This document shows, piece after piece, positions 1 to 7,971 of a DNA stretch of 18,492 nucleotides (positions are counted from its first letter, which is position 1; each line of letters opens with the position of its first letter). The position numbers were made by a program, and so were the translations under genes. The notes below the pieces were generated by a model. It was not told where the DNA came from. It was given only the letters and a program-made list of their open reading frames with translations, and did no database searches. This stretch comes from Cyclobacteriaceae bacterium. GTDB lineage: Bacteria > Bacteroidota > Bacteroidia > Cytophagales > Cyclobacteriaceae. The stretch covers positions 1 through 18,492 of the forward strand of contig CANHCD010000010.1 of the NCBI GenBank assembly GCA_947458795.1, read 5' to 3'.

Positions 1-140
1 GTATCTAATCGTCCACCAAGACCGCATTCTAATATTGTGTAATCTGCAGGCTCTTTTTGAAATGCAAGGTATGTTGCTGAAGTTGTTGCCTCAAAAAAGG
101 TTAAGCTAATGTTATTTTTTTGAATGTAAGAAAATTTAAC
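1..140 (-). pseudogene. folC: Interior fragment of folylpolyglutamate synthase (FolC), no 5' end
   Basis: Read on the minus strand, bases 140 to 1 are one open frame with the motifs SLTFFEAT and ECGLGGRLD. These match the FolC/Mur-ligase-type folylpolyglutamate (dihydrofolate) synthase, which adds glutamate to folates in the cytosol. The motifs normally lie about 115-155 residues into a roughly 420-residue protein, so the start, the P-loop (GTNGKG) and the first hundred or so residues are missing. The fragment begins immediately after the TAG stop (143-141) of the upstream gene and happens to be in the same frame; it continues off the left edge. Its base composition is about 34% G+C by my count, against roughly 47% in a sampled icd line, with codons such as ATA, TTA and ACA. 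The wording resembles proteobacterial more than Bacteroidota FolC. It could be a gene remnant at a recombination point or a chimeric contig end. The family call is firm; the origin is inference. Confidence 0.7.
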
Positions 141-1379
141 CTATTTGGCGCTAATCCAGGTTGTAGGGTCCATTATTTGAAGTCCTTTCCAAGTTTGGAA
201 ATGAACTACAGCCTCTCCCTCTGAATTTGTTGCCACTTGTCCGATCACTGCCTTCGCTTTGATGGTTTGACCAGTAGTCACGGAAATAGACTTCAGTCGG
301 CTATACATCGTGAAGTACTCTCCATGTTTGACAATCAAGGTATTGCCATAGCCTGGGATGCTGGTGATTTTGGTGACTACCCCATCAAATACTGCCCGAA
401 CATTCGAGTTGGGCTGAGTGCGAATGTCTATGCCATCGTTTTCAAGCATTATACCCTTTAAGGATGGGTGTGGGAAGGTCCCATATCCTTGGGAGATAAT
501 CCCTGTTTCTACAGGCCATGGAAGCTTTCCTTTATTTCCTGCAAAAGAGCTGGAAAGGGCAGCTGCCTCCGGAGTCATCGGCATACTGGTTCCTGCTTTT
601 TTGGTGCTCGTGCTATTTTCTTTTTTGGAAGCTGATTCAGCCGCTCGAATTTCTGCTTCGATGGCCGATTTAATCATTCGATTCAGCTGTTCCTGTTGTT
701 TTTTGGTAGCAGCAATCTGTTTTTGAATGTCCTTTTCCTTTTTAGTTAAGGTGTTGACCATGCCTTGCTTCTCCTTTCGGATCTTCTCCAATTTTTCTTT
801 CTCCGTTTTTTCTTCCACCAATACTTTTTCTTTGTCCAACTTTCTTTCATCTAGTTGGCGGCGTTGGTCAGCTAGCTCTGCGGTTAATTTTTCAATTTGT
901 TCAGCCTGCTTTTTTCTACTTGCGGTGTACTGTCGTAGGTATTTCAAACGCATGTAGAGCTGATTGAAGTTGCTGGAGCTAAACACAAAAGCGACAATCG
1001 AAAGCCCTCTATTCAGTTTGGAGGAATTGTAAATCATTCGAGAATACTCTGCCTTTAAGTCAATCAGTTGCCTCTCTAAACTTGCAATCTCGTTTTCAAT
1101 TTCAACGATGTTGGTGGAAAGTAAATTGACTTCTCTATCCAAGGTGTTGACCAAGCGATTTTGGCTTTGAAATTGGCTGGTAATCGCATTTAGCTGGCCT
1201 AGCGATGTTTTTTTGGTAGCTGTGGTCTGCTTTAGAATTGCATCAAACTCTTTTAATCGGGTCTGTATTTCAATTTTATCTCGCTCCAATTGCTCCCTAG
1301 ACTTTTTGGTTTGGGCAAGTGCAGTGGTGCTGAGCAGCACTAGGCAGGAGAAGAAAAATAGACAGGCCAATCTTTTCAT
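141..1379 (-). CDS. EnvC-like murein hydrolase activator (coiled coil + degenerate LytM/M23 domain)
   Basis: This 412-residue exported protein has a signal peptide (MKRLACLFFF..., cleavage likely after ALA-Q near residue 22), a long charged coiled coil (about 24-250), a Ser/Thr/Lys-rich linker and a C-terminal LytM/M23 domain (about 286-410). In active M23 peptidases zinc is held by HxxxD and HxH. Here the first His is Asn314 (ENDGID, Asp318 kept), the HxH motif reads VVH (only His393), and the usual YAHL His is Ser360. The protein is therefore probably not a peptidase. It likely acts like E. coli EnvC, which activates periplasmic amidases for septal peptidoglycan splitting. It starts 4 bp after the DUF4292 gene, as the last intact member of a minus-strand envelope operon. 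An alternative is a structural, peptidoglycan-binding role. Family assignment is confident; the amidase partner is not visible here. Confidence 0.9.
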   Translation of the reverse strand: MKRLACLFFFSCLVLLSTTALAQTKKSREQLERDKIEIQTRLKEFDAILKQTTATKKTSLGQLNAITSQFQSQNRLVNTLDREVNLLSTNIVEIENEIASLERQLIDLKAEYSRMIYNSSKLNRGLSIVAFVFSSSNFNQLYMRLKYLRQYTASRKKQAEQIEKLTAELADQRRQLDERKLDKEKVLVEEKTEKEKLEKIRKEKQGMVNTLTKKEKDIQKQIAATKKQQEQLNRMIKSAIEAEIRAAESASKKENSTSTKKAGTSMPMTPEAAALSSSFAGNKGKLPWPVETGIISQGYGTFPHPSLKGIMLENDGIDIRTQPNSNVRAVFDGVVTKITSIPGYGNTLIVKHGEYFTMYSRLKSISVTTGQTIKAKAVIGQVATNSEGEAVVHFQTWKGLQIMDPTTWISAK

Positions 1380-1383
1380 AAAA

Positions 1384-2121
1384 CTAAAATCGGAAAGGGA
1401 AGGTTAAGGGACTCGTCTGTGGATCTAAGGTAGTCCAGTTGATGTAAATCCTAAAATTTTGAGATCCCGAAGGCTCGGCTAAAGCCACTTTTACCAATGC
1501 TTCAGCGGGGAAAACTTGAGATTGGATGTTTTGAAACTTTGGGAAACTAGCTAGAATAGAACCCTCACCTGAAAGAGCCGCACTTGCTAATTCAGTAACC
1601 TTTCCGTGACGGGTATCAACCTTACTAAAATAGCGAACTTTATCTCGGACTTGAGTTAACTCAAACTTTTTTCCAACGCGTACCAACCGATCTTCATAAC
1701 TAGCCGGATAGGGAATGTCCCCCCAAAGAAGATTTTGAACTAATTCCAGCGATAATTTGATTCCAAACCTTTTCTCAAATTCTGGATAAGTCATGTTGAC
1801 ATCTTCCTTGCCCAAGCGATCCTGAATTTGGATTTTTTCCTGGCTTAGCAAACCTCGAATTGCTTCCACACCAAGGCCTGGAGAAAGGGAAAACCAAATT
1901 AAACTATCTTTTTTGGCGCGTAGCTGAAGCGTACCGCGCGTGATTTTACCTGAATCTTCCTCGAGAACTATCTTTGCTTTGGCTTGCAAGTACCCAAATT
2001 GAGTGGTACTCGGTACAAAGGACTCCATGGCCTGATTGCCCTCAAAAAGTGTGGTTTTTTTGGCACAACCCCAATTCATTACGAGAAGCACTAGGGCCGC
2101 AAGGATTTGGAACTTAGTCAT
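1384..2121 (-). CDS. DUF4292 family lipoprotein, LolB-like
   Basis: A predicted lipoprotein of 245 residues. The ATG at 2121 is preferred over an upstream TTG because it gives a compact signal peptide ending in a lipobox-like NWGC, with Cys19 as the lipidated residue. Its ATG overlaps the stop of the preceding TPR gene by 8 bp (ATGACTAA), which suggests translational coupling. The mature sequence matches the Bacteroidota DUF4292 pattern: a KAKIVLEE strand, LRAKKDSLIWFSLSPGLGVEAIR, an IQIQDRLGK strand, then FGIKLSLELVQNLLWGDIP. This order (sheet, Pro-Gly-Leu-Gly turn, helix, then LLxG-P) resembles LolB, the outer-membrane receptor for lipoproteins, so a role in lipoprotein delivery or lipid handling at the inner face of the outer membrane is plausible. 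The DUF4292 assignment is by recognition; the LolB function is inference from fold-like pattern only. It is followed after 4 bp by the EnvC-like gene. Confidence 0.85.
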   Translation of the reverse strand: MTKFQILAALVLLVMNWGCAKKTTLFEGNQAMESFVPSTTQFGYLQAKAKIVLEEDSGKITRGTLQLRAKKDSLIWFSLSPGLGVEAIRGLLSQEKIQIQDRLGKEDVNMTYPEFEKRFGIKLSLELVQNLLWGDIPYPASYEDRLVRVGKKFELTQVRDKVRYFSKVDTRHGKVTELASAALSGEGSILASFPKFQNIQSQVFPAEALVKVALAEPSGSQNFRIYINWTTLDPQTSPLTFPFRF

Positions 2122-3889
2122 GGATTCGTTGATCTTTAATTTTTTGTGCAAGTGAATCGGAACCTTCGGGGCTTTCCTTTGCTTTTTTCCACCATCCCAC
2201 AGCTTCTTCTACCTTACCTAAACGATACAAAACATCCCCGTAGTGTTCCATTAAGACACCACTCGGTTCTTTTTCGACTTCTAGTGCTTCTTTAAGGTGC
2301 AAAGACGCCTCCGAATACCGCTTCATTTGATACAAAACCCAGGCCAAGGTGTCCAAGTAGGTGGCATTTTTAGGATGTTTTTTCACCACACGCTGGGCCA
2401 TGTCCAAGGCCTTTTCCAATTCCTGGTTTGCCAGAGCCAAGAAATAAGCATAATTATTCAAGACCTGTTCGTCAGTTGGACTGAGTGCCAATGCCTTCTC
2501 AAAATTTTTGAATGCAGCTACTTGATTACCCAACTGGTACTGGCTATTTCCCAAAGTGCTGTACGCTACTTGCGCCAACTGGGGATTTTTATCGGCGTTC
2601 AAACGAAGGGCAGTTTCAAGCGCCTGAACTGCCAACGAATCTTTCTTCTGTCCCGATAGGATTACTCCTTCATAAAACCAAAATTCTGCACTTTCTGGGA
2701 ACTCGTCAATGGCGATGCTGGAGTATCGTGCCACCTCCTCAAAATTCCCGCCTGCGTCAAAAGAGTTGACAATCACCTCCTCCAACAACTTTTCGTTTTT
2801 GGGTTGAAACGCAAGAGACTTTTTATAAAGCAGTAGCGCTTCTGCCAACTTATTTTCGGCTTTCCTTCGATTTCCAATAGCCTCCAAAACGGTTGGATCT
2901 TCCGGATGCCACTCATTTAATAACTGTTCCAACTTGTTGAGCAGCTTTTCGCGCTCCGCTGTTTTCATCTCTTGTGCTACCCCTTGAAATGCAGCGGCTT
3001 TGGAAGATGGAGCTAGGTCTGGACTAGCGATAGCCTCCAAAAGAAAGGCATTGGCTTGTGCGATTTGACCCTTTTCTAGGTAAAGGCTGTAAGCTGCCAG
3101 CTGAAGTTCTGGCTGATTTGGATATTTGACGATTTCTGCCCGTACCAATTGGATTGCTTGGTCCAACTTGGCATTGTTGAACAAAATCTCGACCAGGGAG
3201 AGCACGTAATTTGGGTTGCCTGGGAAGGAAGAAATCAATTTTTCTCCCTCTTCAATCGCTTTTCCGAGCTGGTCTTTCCGCAGGTAAATGCGTTGCTTCT
3301 GGAAAGTAAACGCTTCTCGGACGCCATAGTAGGCTTCAGCTCGATCCAATGCCACGAGGGCTTTGTCAAATTCATTGGCATTCAAGTAAATGGATGCCAA
3401 CTCCAAGTTGTACTGTTGGTTTTTGGTGGATCCCGCTGTCAATTTTTCCAACAGGGCTGCAGCTTCCAAAGGTTTATTCAAACCGGTGTAAATTTCTGCT
3501 ACCAGCAAGGCATAGAATAAATTTGCTGGATCTCCAGCGGCTGCTTTCAAAGCAAAGGGAAGTGCTTTTTCGGCTTGGTTATTTTTTAAAAGTACCTCTG
3601 CCAGTTTGAAGGAGATGGCAGGTTCCTCAGGGGCAAACTCTCGTGCTTTCGCCAAGTATTGGTACGCTTTTTCCAAATCCCCCAAGGCAAAGGCTTTTTC
3701 TCCTTCAATAAAAAAGCGGATTGCATTTGCAGCTAATCCCTGTGCCTTGACCTCTTTTTTGGACAAAGACTTCTGTGTAAATCCAGCAATGGGACTTAAA
3801 AAAACAAGGCAAAGCAGAAGAAAAATGGGAGTTACTCTCACTGAAGAATGGAATTTCAAATGACTGCTGCAAACATAGTGCCTTTTCAT
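2114..3889 (-). CDS. Secreted tetratricopeptide repeat (TPR) protein
   Basis: A 591-residue protein when started at the ATG at 3889. An in-frame TTG at 3976 would run into the upstream flippase gene and lacks support. An 18-residue basic N-region leads into a hydrophobic segment (TPIFLLLCLVFLSPIAGFTQ), consistent with a signal peptide. Nearly all the rest is TPR helices, with repeated patterns such as AxxLGDLEKAYQYLxKAxEFAPEEP near the start and YxxTLAWVLYQMKRYSEASxHLKEALE and HYGDVLYRLGKVEEAVGWWKKAKE near the end. It is probably a periplasmic or outer-membrane-associated scaffold for protein complexes. The gene sits 40 bp behind the flippase and overlaps the DUF4292 start by 8 bp. This TPR-DUF4292-LytM group suggests a joint envelope role, for example lipoprotein or cell-wall assembly. 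The partner proteins cannot be read from sequence. Confidence 0.88.
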   Translation of the reverse strand: MKRHYVCSSHLKFHSSVRVTPIFLLLCLVFLSPIAGFTQKSLSKKEVKAQGLAANAIRFFIEGEKAFALGDLEKAYQYLAKAREFAPEEPAISFKLAEVLLKNNQAEKALPFALKAAAGDPANLFYALLVAEIYTGLNKPLEAAALLEKLTAGSTKNQQYNLELASIYLNANEFDKALVALDRAEAYYGVREAFTFQKQRIYLRKDQLGKAIEEGEKLISSFPGNPNYVLSLVEILFNNAKLDQAIQLVRAEIVKYPNQPELQLAAYSLYLEKGQIAQANAFLLEAIASPDLAPSSKAAAFQGVAQEMKTAEREKLLNKLEQLLNEWHPEDPTVLEAIGNRRKAENKLAEALLLYKKSLAFQPKNEKLLEEVIVNSFDAGGNFEEVARYSSIAIDEFPESAEFWFYEGVILSGQKKDSLAVQALETALRLNADKNPQLAQVAYSTLGNSQYQLGNQVAAFKNFEKALALSPTDEQVLNNYAYFLALANQELEKALDMAQRVVKKHPKNATYLDTLAWVLYQMKRYSEASLHLKEALEVEKEPSGVLMEHYGDVLYRLGKVEEAVGWWKKAKESPEGSDSLAQKIKDQRIHD

Positions 3890-3929
3890 CAATTTGGCTG
3901 AAGAAAAGGAAGCGGTTCGCTGGGGGAAC

Positions 3930-5429
3930 CTAGGATTTCTTAACCATGATTGACTTGAAGAACTTTCGTTCTCCAAGGAATACTACCCCAATAAAAATAA
4001 GGGCCCCTGAATTTTTGATCAAAAAATCCAAGGCGATGTCCTGGGTCTGCACATAAAATCCCCCATAGCTTAGGGCAAAAGCGAGTACCAGATAGCCTAG
4101 GCCACTACGCGTTTGATAGGGGATGGGGTAATATTTTTGCCCAAAGAAGAAACAAACGGTTGCCATCACCAGATAGCAAGCCACCGTGCTGAGGGCTGCA
4201 CCCATAAAACCCAAGATCGGCACAGAGAAAGCAATGCCTGCCACACTGACTACCGCTCCCAAGAAGGTAATCCAGAAGCTGTAACTCGTTTTGTCAGTTA
4301 GTTTAAACCAGATAGACAGATTGAAATAAATTCCCAACAGCAGGTAGCCTAGTAGTAGCATGGGGACGATGGAAAATCCCATTTCATATACCTCTCCTTT
4401 CAAGAATAATGGGCCTATCCATTGAAGGTTCACGGATATCAAGACCATAAGTAGGGAGCAGAATAGGATGAAGACATGCATTACCTGTGCATACATTTTG
4501 GGGGAATCCTTTTCCTTAGACTCTCTGAAAAAGAAGGGTTCTGCTGCATACTTAAAGGCCTGAATCACCAAATTCATCAGGATGGCTAACTTGAAATTCG
4601 CACCAAAAATGCCTGCTGCCTCTCGGCTACTCAATCCGGGGTAAAAGTTTAATGGCAACACATACTCAAACAATAGTCGTGAGATAAGTTCGTTGGTTAC
4701 ACCTGCCAATCCCATAAACAGCAAGGGCAGCGAGTAAGTCCACATGGGCTGGAGCACTTCTTTTTCGAGGCGGAAGGAAAAAAATCCTGCTTTCCACCAC
4801 ACAAAAGGAATAATCAAGCCATTGGCTAGTAAGTTGGCAAGAAGGATGTATTCCACGCCCCAAGTAGATTGGTAGCCCAAGATTCCTTCAGGTAGAATTC
4901 CAGTTTGAATCCAACTAGGAATCCAAATCAGCAAAAGTAGGTTGAAGGTGACATTCAGTAGAATGTTGATCAACTTGGCCCCTGCAAAGGTTTTGGCTTT
5001 ATTTTCTAGCCGGAGTTTTGCAAAAGGGATTGCCAAAACTGCATCGAAGACAAGCAATACCGCAGTCCACTGAAACAAGTAAGCTTGGCCTGGATAGTTC
5101 ATCCATTCCGCCAAAAGCGGTCCTGCGAGGTAAATCCCAGTTCCCAACACGAGGCTGGACAAGACCAATAGGGATTGCGTGTTGTGATATACTCGTGTGG
5201 GATCCTGATTTTTTCCAGTTGAAAACCTAAAAAAGGCGGTTTCCATCCCATAAGTAAAGACAATATTTAAAAATCCGATCAAGGCGTATATGCCTGTAAA
5301 TGCGCCAAGATCCGCCTTACTCAGGTATCCAGTATAGACGATGATCAGCAAAAAATTGATGGAGCGTCCTAAAATGCTGCTTAGGCCATAGATGGCGGTT
5401 TGTCCTGCGAGTTTTTTTAGTGTGCCCAT
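3930..5429 (-). CDS. Wzx/MVF-type polysaccharide (oligosaccharide) flippase
   Basis: A polytopic membrane protein of 499 residues with about 14 hydrophobic segments. It begins MGTLKKLAGQTAIYGLSSILG, the usual opening of polysaccharide biosynthesis proteins (PF01943/MATE-MVF superfamily), followed by TGYLSKADLGAFTGIYALIGF. Members flip undecaprenyl-linked sugars across the inner membrane for O-antigen, capsule or exopolysaccharide. I chose the ATG at 5429; an in-frame GTG at 5444 adds five residues and lies immediately before the hydratase stop (5447-5445), so both starts leave the genes essentially abutting. No Wzy polymerase or sugar-transferase cluster lies next to it on this strand, although a GT4 glycosyltransferase is present 2.5 kb away on the other strand. 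It is therefore a stand-alone flippase whose substrate is unknown. It is cotranscribed with a fatty-acid enzyme and envelope proteins. Confidence 0.88.
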   Translation of the reverse strand: MGTLKKLAGQTAIYGLSSILGRSINFLLIIVYTGYLSKADLGAFTGIYALIGFLNIVFTYGMETAFFRFSTGKNQDPTRVYHNTQSLLVLSSLVLGTGIYLAGPLLAEWMNYPGQAYLFQWTAVLLVFDAVLAIPFAKLRLENKAKTFAGAKLINILLNVTFNLLLLIWIPSWIQTGILPEGILGYQSTWGVEYILLANLLANGLIIPFVWWKAGFFSFRLEKEVLQPMWTYSLPLLFMGLAGVTNELISRLLFEYVLPLNFYPGLSSREAAGIFGANFKLAILMNLVIQAFKYAAEPFFFRESKEKDSPKMYAQVMHVFILFCSLLMVLISVNLQWIGPLFLKGEVYEMGFSIVPMLLLGYLLLGIYFNLSIWFKLTDKTSYSFWITFLGAVVSVAGIAFSVPILGFMGAALSTVACYLVMATVCFFFGQKYYPIPYQTRSGLGYLVLAFALSYGGFYVQTQDIALDFLIKNSGALIFIGVVFLGERKFFKSIMVKKS

Positions 5430-5444
5430 GGGTTGCTGGATCAC

Positions 5445-6227
5445 TTACTCTCCACGGAAGACAGGCTTTCTTTTCTCCAAAAACGCCGAAGTACCTTCCT
5501 TATAGTCTCCCGATTTGACGCAGCGCGCAAAAGAGTTGGCTTCAGTTTGGTAGCCATTTTCCTCAAGGAAAACAGCATTCACGCAATCTACTACCATGCC
5601 AATGGCAAGGGGCGCTTTGCCCATGATTTTTTGGATAATCTCTTCCGCGCCAGCAATTGCTTCCTGCTTGGTGGGGAATACATGGTTTACGAGTCCCAAT
5701 GATTTTGCTTCTTCGGCTCCTATCATATCGCCCGTCATCATCAACTCATTGGCTTTGCCTCGGCCTACCAAAAGGGTGAGGCGCTGTGTACCTCCATAGC
5801 CTGGGATGATGCCAAGGTTCACTTCGGGTTGACCAAATTTTGCATTGGAAGTTGCAATACGCATGTGACATGCCATGGCCAATTCACAGCCGCCACCGAG
5901 GGTGTAGCCGTTGGTAACAGCGATTACTGGCTTGTGGCAGTTTTCGATCATCGCAAAAATTTCTTGACCGCTTTCTGCAAATTTGCGAGCATTGACCTCA
6001 TTGAGGGAGGCGATTTCGGAGATATCTGCTCCGGCCACAAAGGCCTTCTCTCCAGCGCCGGTAAGAATCACCGCCTTGATGGCTTTGTTGTCCATCACTT
6101 GATCAAAAACCGACCTCAATTCAGCTAAGGTTGCGAGGTTCATGGCGTTTAGTTTATCCTCTCGATTGATCGTTAGGTAAAGGATACCTTGTCGTTCTTC
6201 AGTGAGAATAGTAACAAATTCAGACAT
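5445..6227 (-). CDS. Enoyl-CoA hydratase/isomerase family protein (crotonase type)
   Basis: A complete 260-residue crotonase. It hydrates trans-2-enoyl-CoA to 3-hydroxyacyl-CoA in fatty-acid or short-chain acyl-CoA degradation in the cytosol. The oxyanion-hole segment AFVAGADISE (about 62-71) and GGGCELAMA (111-119) are intact. Both catalytic glutamates of true hydratases are present: Glu115 in GGCEL and Glu135 in GQPEVNLGIIPGYGGTQRL. This argues for hydratase rather than isomerase-only activity. The start is the ATG at 6227 (MSEFVTILTE). A longer in-frame reading to 6284 would place the promoter at 6249-6279 inside the gene and adds residues unlike the family. The leader is then about 15 nt without a Shine-Dalgarno sequence, normal for Bacteroidota. 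It is the first gene of the minus-strand run. Exact chain-length preference cannot be read. Confidence 0.93.
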   Translation of the reverse strand: MSEFVTILTEERQGILYLTINREDKLNAMNLATLAELRSVFDQVMDNKAIKAVILTGAGEKAFVAGADISEIASLNEVNARKFAESGQEIFAMIENCHKPVIAVTNGYTLGGGCELAMACHMRIATSNAKFGQPEVNLGIIPGYGGTQRLTLLVGRGKANELMMTGDMIGAEEAKSLGLVNHVFPTKQEAIAGAEEIIQKIMGKAPLAIGMVVDCVNAVFLEENGYQTEANSFARCVKSGDYKEGTSAFLEKRKPVFRGE

Positions 6228-6248
6228 AGTCAGGCGGCATAGTTCAGA

Positions 6249-6279
6249 CAAATATACCTCCCCCTCCAACACTACCAAA
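6249..6279 (-). promoter_or_regulatory. Bacteroidota sigma-A-type promoter for the minus-strand operon
   Basis: On the minus strand there is TTTG (6279-6276), exactly 19 bp, then TATATTTG (6256-6249). This fits the Bacteroidota consensus TTG-N19-TAnnTTTG at every defined position. It lies 22 bp before the ATG at 6227, leaving a short leader, and supports that start codon. No other convincing promoter was found between the five following genes, so it may serve the whole run. Confidence 0.75.
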
Positions 6280-6395
6280 TTCAAGCCAGGAGAAAAAACT
6301 TAATAATGGCCAAAATGGCATGGAATCGACTATTTTTTATTCATATCATAACGAGAATTTTTGAATTTCAGAGCCCGTGTTCTGGCGTTTTTTCG

Positions 6396-6403
6396 TACTT
6401 TTG
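6396..6403 (+). promoter_or_regulatory. Possible -7 element for icd (TACTTTTG)
   Basis: TACTTTTG matches the Bacteroidota -7 box TAnnTTTG and lies 38 bp before the icd ATG at 6442. No TTG is found at the expected 17-23 bp upstream, so the -33 element is weak or absent. It lies in the 214-bp gap between icd and the divergent hydratase gene. Confidence 0.4.
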
Positions 6404-6441
6404 CGGCACGAAAGAGAAGAATCTAAACCCATATCTTACCC

Positions 6442-7896
6442 ATGAACTCCAAAACTAAAATTACCGTAGCCTACGGAGACGGAATCGGTCCTGAAATCAT
6501 GAAAGCGACCCTGGCCATCCTTGATGCTGCAGGCGCCCAATTGGAGTACGAGGTGATTGAAATTGGAGAAAAGGTGTACCTCAAAGGGATTAGTTCCGGT
6601 ATGGAACCCAAAGCGATTGATTCGCTTCGGGCCAACAAGGTTTTTTTGAAATCGCCCATCACCACTCCTCAGGGTGGAGGCTTCAAGTCTTTGAATGTGA
6701 CTACGCGTAAGTCATTTGGATTGTATGCCAATGTGCGTCCGTGCAAGGCCTATTCGCCTTTTATCAAAACGCATTTTCCAAAAACGGATTTGGTAATAAT
6801 CCGCGAAAATGAAGAGGATCTTTATGCGGGAATTGAGCACCGCCAAACCCAGGAGGTGTACCAATGTTTGAAGGTGATTTCGCAGCCTGGATCTGAAAAA
6901 ATCATTCGCTATGCCTTTGAGTACGCCAAAAAGTATGGCCGCAAAAAGGTGACCTGCATGACCAAGGACAATATCATGAAGCTTGCAGATGGCTTGTTTC
7001 ACAAAACCTTTCTTGAAATCGCGAAGGAGTATCCAGGAATTGAAACGGACCACAAGATCATTGACATCGGAACAGCCTTGATTGCAGACCGCCCAGAGAT
7101 TTTTGACGTGATCGTGACGCTTAACCTTTATGGAGACATCATCTCCGACGTGGCAGCACAAGTGACGGGATCTGTTGGCTTGGGAGGTTCTGCGAACGTG
7201 GGCGCTGAAGTAGCCATGTTTGAGGCAATTCATGGTTCTGCTCCAGACATTGCAGGTAAGGACATCGCCAACCCCTCCGGGCTGTTAAATGGAGCCATCA
7301 TGATGCTCGTGCACATCGGCCAGCCTGAGCTAGCAGAAAAAATCTCAAACGCTTGGATGAAAACCCTCGAAGATGGAATTCATACCGGAGATATTTACCA
7401 GGTAGGGCAATCCGCCAAGAAAGTAGGAACTCAGGAGTTTGCTCAGGCAGTCATTGCTCGCTTGGGACAGGTGCCTAGTCAAATGGCTCCTGCGATTTTC
7501 GGAAAAGAAAGCACTGCTCCAATGGATGTTGCCCTCCGACCAAAGCCAAAAGCAAAAAAGGAATTGATTGGCGTAGACATGTTCTTGGATTGGGACCAAG
7601 ACCAACGGAATCCCAATGTCTTGGGTAACCTCCTAAACACAATCGATACTGGGGATTTGAAACTGAGCCTCATCACTAACAGAGGCGTGAAGGTTTTCCC
7701 TGATGGCATGAAGGAAACCTTCTGCACCGATCACTGGAGATGTCGTTTCAAAGTGGAAGAAGGAAAAACGATCAGCCATGCCCAGGTGATAGATCTTCTC
7801 CAAAAAGCCGATCAGCTAGGACTTGATTTTATAAAGACAGAGCATCTCAACACCTTTGATGGGGTGAAGGGATATTCCTTGGGACAAGGAGAATAA
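6442..7896 (+). CDS. icd: Isocitrate dehydrogenase, Thermus-type (type II homodimeric), predicted NAD+-preferring
   Basis: A 484-residue TCA-cycle enzyme converting isocitrate to 2-oxoglutarate and CO2. The isocitrate phosphosite SLNVTTR...R is intact (Ser83, Asn85, Arg89, Arg99), as are Arg121, Tyr128, Lys175 and the metal aspartates in NLYGDIISD (Asp232, Asp236). The core ends near residue 345 and is followed by a C-terminal extension of about 130 residues ending HLNTFDGVKGYSLGQ, as in the Thermus-type enzyme. The coenzyme loop reads HGSAPDIAGK. In this superfamily Asp-Ile at this place (Asp269, Ile270; E. coli Lys344-Tyr345) goes with NAD+, whereas Lys-Tyr goes with NADP+, so NAD+ preference is predicted even though automatic annotation may say NADP. 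It is monocistronic: a -7 box lies upstream and a terminator follows. There is no Shine-Dalgarno sequence. Confidence 0.95.
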   Translation: MNSKTKITVAYGDGIGPEIMKATLAILDAAGAQLEYEVIEIGEKVYLKGISSGMEPKAIDSLRANKVFLKSPITTPQGGGFKSLNVTTRKSFGLYANVRPCKAYSPFIKTHFPKTDLVIIRENEEDLYAGIEHRQTQEVYQCLKVISQPGSEKIIRYAFEYAKKYGRKKVTCMTKDNIMKLADGLFHKTFLEIAKEYPGIETDHKIIDIGTALIADRPEIFDVIVTLNLYGDIISDVAAQVTGSVGLGGSANVGAEVAMFEAIHGSAPDIAGKDIANPSGLLNGAIMMLVHIGQPELAEKISNAWMKTLEDGIHTGDIYQVGQSAKKVGTQEFAQAVIARLGQVPSQMAPAIFGKESTAPMDVALRPKPKAKKELIGVDMFLDWDQDQRNPNVLGNLLNTIDTGDLKLSLITNRGVKVFPDGMKETFCTDHWRCRFKVEEGKTISHAQVIDLLQKADQLGLDFIKTEHLNTFDGVKGYSLGQGE

Positions 7897-7915
7897 TTTT
7901 GATCTTTAAGAAGAT

Positions 7916-7950
7916 GAAGGGGGAAGGAAACTTTCCCCTTTTTCTTTTTT
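7916..7950 (+). terminator. Rho-independent terminator after icd
   Basis: The arms AAGGGGGAA (7917-7925) and TTCCCCTTT (7933-7941) pair over nine positions, one of them a G-U, plus an outer G-U at 7916/7942. The loop is seven bases. A run of T broken by one C follows (7939-7950). It lies 20 bp beyond the icd stop and separates icd from the glycosyltransferase. Confidence 0.7.
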
Positions 7951-7971
7951 GTACATTTACCACTCAAAGAA

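Noticed and set aside
6228..6284. N-terminal extension of the enoyl-CoA hydratase
   Set aside because: It overlaps the -33/-7 promoter elements, and the extra residues do not resemble the family; the ATG at 6227 gives the standard start.
6712..7233. 173-codon minus-strand frame inside icd
   Set aside because: It lies antisense to intact catalytic motifs of icd and shows no recognisable protein features.
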